Shown piece by piece: positions 62,908 to 64,000 of a DNA stretch of 64,000 nucleotides. Every line of letters begins with the position of its first letter. Position 1 is the first letter of the stretch. Below the pieces are notes generated by a model, which saw nothing but the letters and a program-made list of their open reading frames with translations, was not told where the DNA came from and made no database searches. Source of the DNA: Afipia sp. (GTDB lineage Bacteria > Pseudomonadota > Alphaproteobacteria > Rhizobiales > Xanthobacteraceae); NCBI GenBank assembly GCA_024707075.1, contig JANQAK010000003.1:1550001-1614000 (forward strand), written 5' to 3'. The position numbers were made by a program, and so were the translations under genes.

Positions 62908-64000
62908 ATGTATACCCGAATGGAGACTTGCACCCTCGCAGGTATGGATATCGATAACTTCAAGGCGCTCGCGCACCGCGATCAGTTGCCGGTCAAGCAA
63001 TCAAAATCGGGATCTCGGCGCTCGGAAGGCTACTCGGCGCATGACGTTCTCGTAATAGCCAGCGGACATGCACTTAGCATCCGCGCTGGATACGAACGCG
63101 GCTTGCAGCCAAGCACTGCGATGCCGATTGCTGCGGCGGCGAGAGATTGGATTCAAAAGGCCTTCGCATGTCCGACCGGTCAGACCGATATTTGGGTCGG
63201 CACGATAGCTGCGCGAGTGAGCAGCTTCGGCACTGGAAAGGCCAAGGCTGGTTGGTACGTTGGTGGCACGCTCGCAAATGTCGCAACAGAAATTGAGAAA
63301 CAGAGCGTGCGAATCGACAACGGCGTATTTCGCGTTTTTCTCGTGAACGTACGGCTGAAATATCTGAGCGAGGATGTCGATCGGCATGGCAACGTCCGTT
63401 GCTATGTGCGCTTGCCCGGCAAGAAGAAAGTGCGCCTCCGCGCTCTGCCCGGCACGCCCGACTTTATGACCGAATATCAGGAGGCGATTTCTCTCGCCAA
63501 GACGGATCAGCCGCGCCAAGCCAATGAAGCGAAGCGCGGATCATTTCGTTATCTCTGCATTCGCTATTTCGCCAGCCCGCAGTACAAGGCGCTGGACATC
63601 AGCACGCGCAACTGGCAACGGCGTGCACTTGATGCAATTTGCAAGGATCACGCTGCGAAACCCGTTGCCATGATGCAGGCGAGGCACGTTCGCAAAATTC
63701 GCGACGAACTGCTTGCTACACCGGCGGCGGCTAACCAGCGCGTTAAAGCGCTTCGCGCGTTGTTTGGATGGGCAAATGAGGCGGACGAGACGACGGTTAA
63801 TCCTACAATCGGCGTGAAGCGCCTGCGCTATGCGTCATCCGGTCACCATTCATGGACTCCCGACGAAATTCAGCAATATCATCAGCGCCACCCGATCGGC
63901 ACTCAAGCGCGACTCGCGATGGATATTCTGCGATTTACTACAGGTCGCCGCGAGGACGCGCCGCGCCTCGGCCGCCAGCATACTCGCGACGGTCGCATGA
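62908..64000 (+). CDS. Tyrosine integrase with an N-terminal HTH-like extension, 3' end beyond the window
   Basis: Open from ATG 62908 to the edge, 364 codons without a stop. Residues 1-145 (METCTLAGMDIDNFKALAHR, then SEGYSAHDVLVIASGHALSI) resemble a MerR/AlpA-like DNA-binding domain. From about 146 the sequence reads NVRLKYLSEDVDRHGNVRCY, then a core-binding region (RNWQRRALDAICKDHA, RHVRKIRDELLAT) and the first catalytic-arginine segment ILRFTTGRREDAPRLGRQH of phage-type tyrosine recombinases. A GTG at 63343 could start the integrase alone but has no ribosome site. The catalytic HxxR and Y lie beyond the edge. Confidence 0.8.
   Translation, partial: MYTRMETCTLAGMDIDNFKALAHRDQLPVKQSKSGSRRSEGYSAHDVLVIASGHALSIRAGYERGLQPSTAMPIAAAARDWIQKAFACPTGQTDIWVGTIAARVSSFGTGKAKAGWYVGGTLANVATEIEKQSVRIDNGVFRVFLVNVRLKYLSEDVDRHGNVRCYVRLPGKKKVRLRALPGTPDFMTEYQEAISLAKTDQPRQANEAKRGSFRYLCIRYFASPQYKALDISTRNWQRRALDAICKDHAAKPVAMMQARHVRKIRDELLATPAAANQRVKALRALFGWANEADETTVNPTIGVKRLRYASSGHHSWTPDEIQQYHQRHPIGTQARLAMDILRFTTGRREDAPRLGRQHTRDGRM

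Larger units (their letters stand above)
48310..64000. mobile_element. Accessory region: IS-bracketed metal block followed by a decayed integrative element
   Basis: From the truncated binding protein to the right edge the content is accessory: two IS3 orfA remnants in opposite orientation, a heavy-metal RND operon, a permease, a ferric-reductase-like gene, a phage-type primase remnant, a repeat array, an isolated tape-measure-like gene and an integrase that runs off the edge. No attachment site was found inside the window, so the true right boundary is unknown, and the region may be two nested elements. Confidence 0.65.

Overview
The window reads as chromosomal DNA of an alphaproteobacterium, most likely of the Bradyrhizobium/Rhodopseudomonas/Afipia/Nitrobacter group. 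This rests on high GC, a CheA with a C-terminal receiver, a ChpT next to the che genes, an EipA (DUF1134) protein, a [2Fe-2S] adenylate cyclase, and intergenic palindromic repeats typical of these genomes. The genus is an inference; there is no rRNA here.

Left part (1-24 kb): a chromate transporter running off the left edge, a possible single-gene defence nuclease, then a minus-strand chemotaxis operon (cheA-cheW-cheY-cheB-cheR) with the phosphotransferase gene chpT upstream. Next come cysQ, small hypotheticals, a YHS-domain protein, EipA, a membrane coiled-coil protein, tRNA-Val(CAC), an acyltransferase, a PAS-GGDEF-EAL protein, a lone Flp pilin too short for usual ORF cut-offs, a ThDP enzyme, an L,D-transpeptidase and a DUF2927 protein.

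Middle (22-46 kb): an acyl-CoA block (ivd, a CYP153-like P450, acyl-CoA dehydrogenase, CoA-transferase, MaoC-like hydratase), an SDR gene flanked by two copies of a composite repeat, a hemolysin III protein, a ycjX-ycjF pair, a GT39 glycosyltransferase, a membrane [2Fe-2S]-adenylate cyclase, cspA, htpX, an MFS exporter behind a perfect palindrome, an aldehyde dehydrogenase, an orphan Tat-exported binding protein, and a chemoreceptor with a perfect CtrA-type box upstream.

Right part (48.3-64 kb) is accessory: a truncated binding protein at the junction, two decayed IS3-family orfA copies in opposite orientation enclosing a heavy-metal RND operon, an amino-acid permease and a ferric-reductase-like flavocytochrome, then a decayed phage or integrative element (primase-helicase remnant, isolated tape-measure-like gene, small unknown genes, integrase). 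Between the primase remnant and the tape-measure gene lies an array of 9-bp repeats in both orientations that looks like an iteron origin or operator array.

Four genes (cheB, cysQ, acyltransferase, tape measure) are each broken by a one-base indel inside a short G run, and the primase remnant by one in an A run. The pattern suggests homopolymer sequencing error at least as strongly as gene decay.
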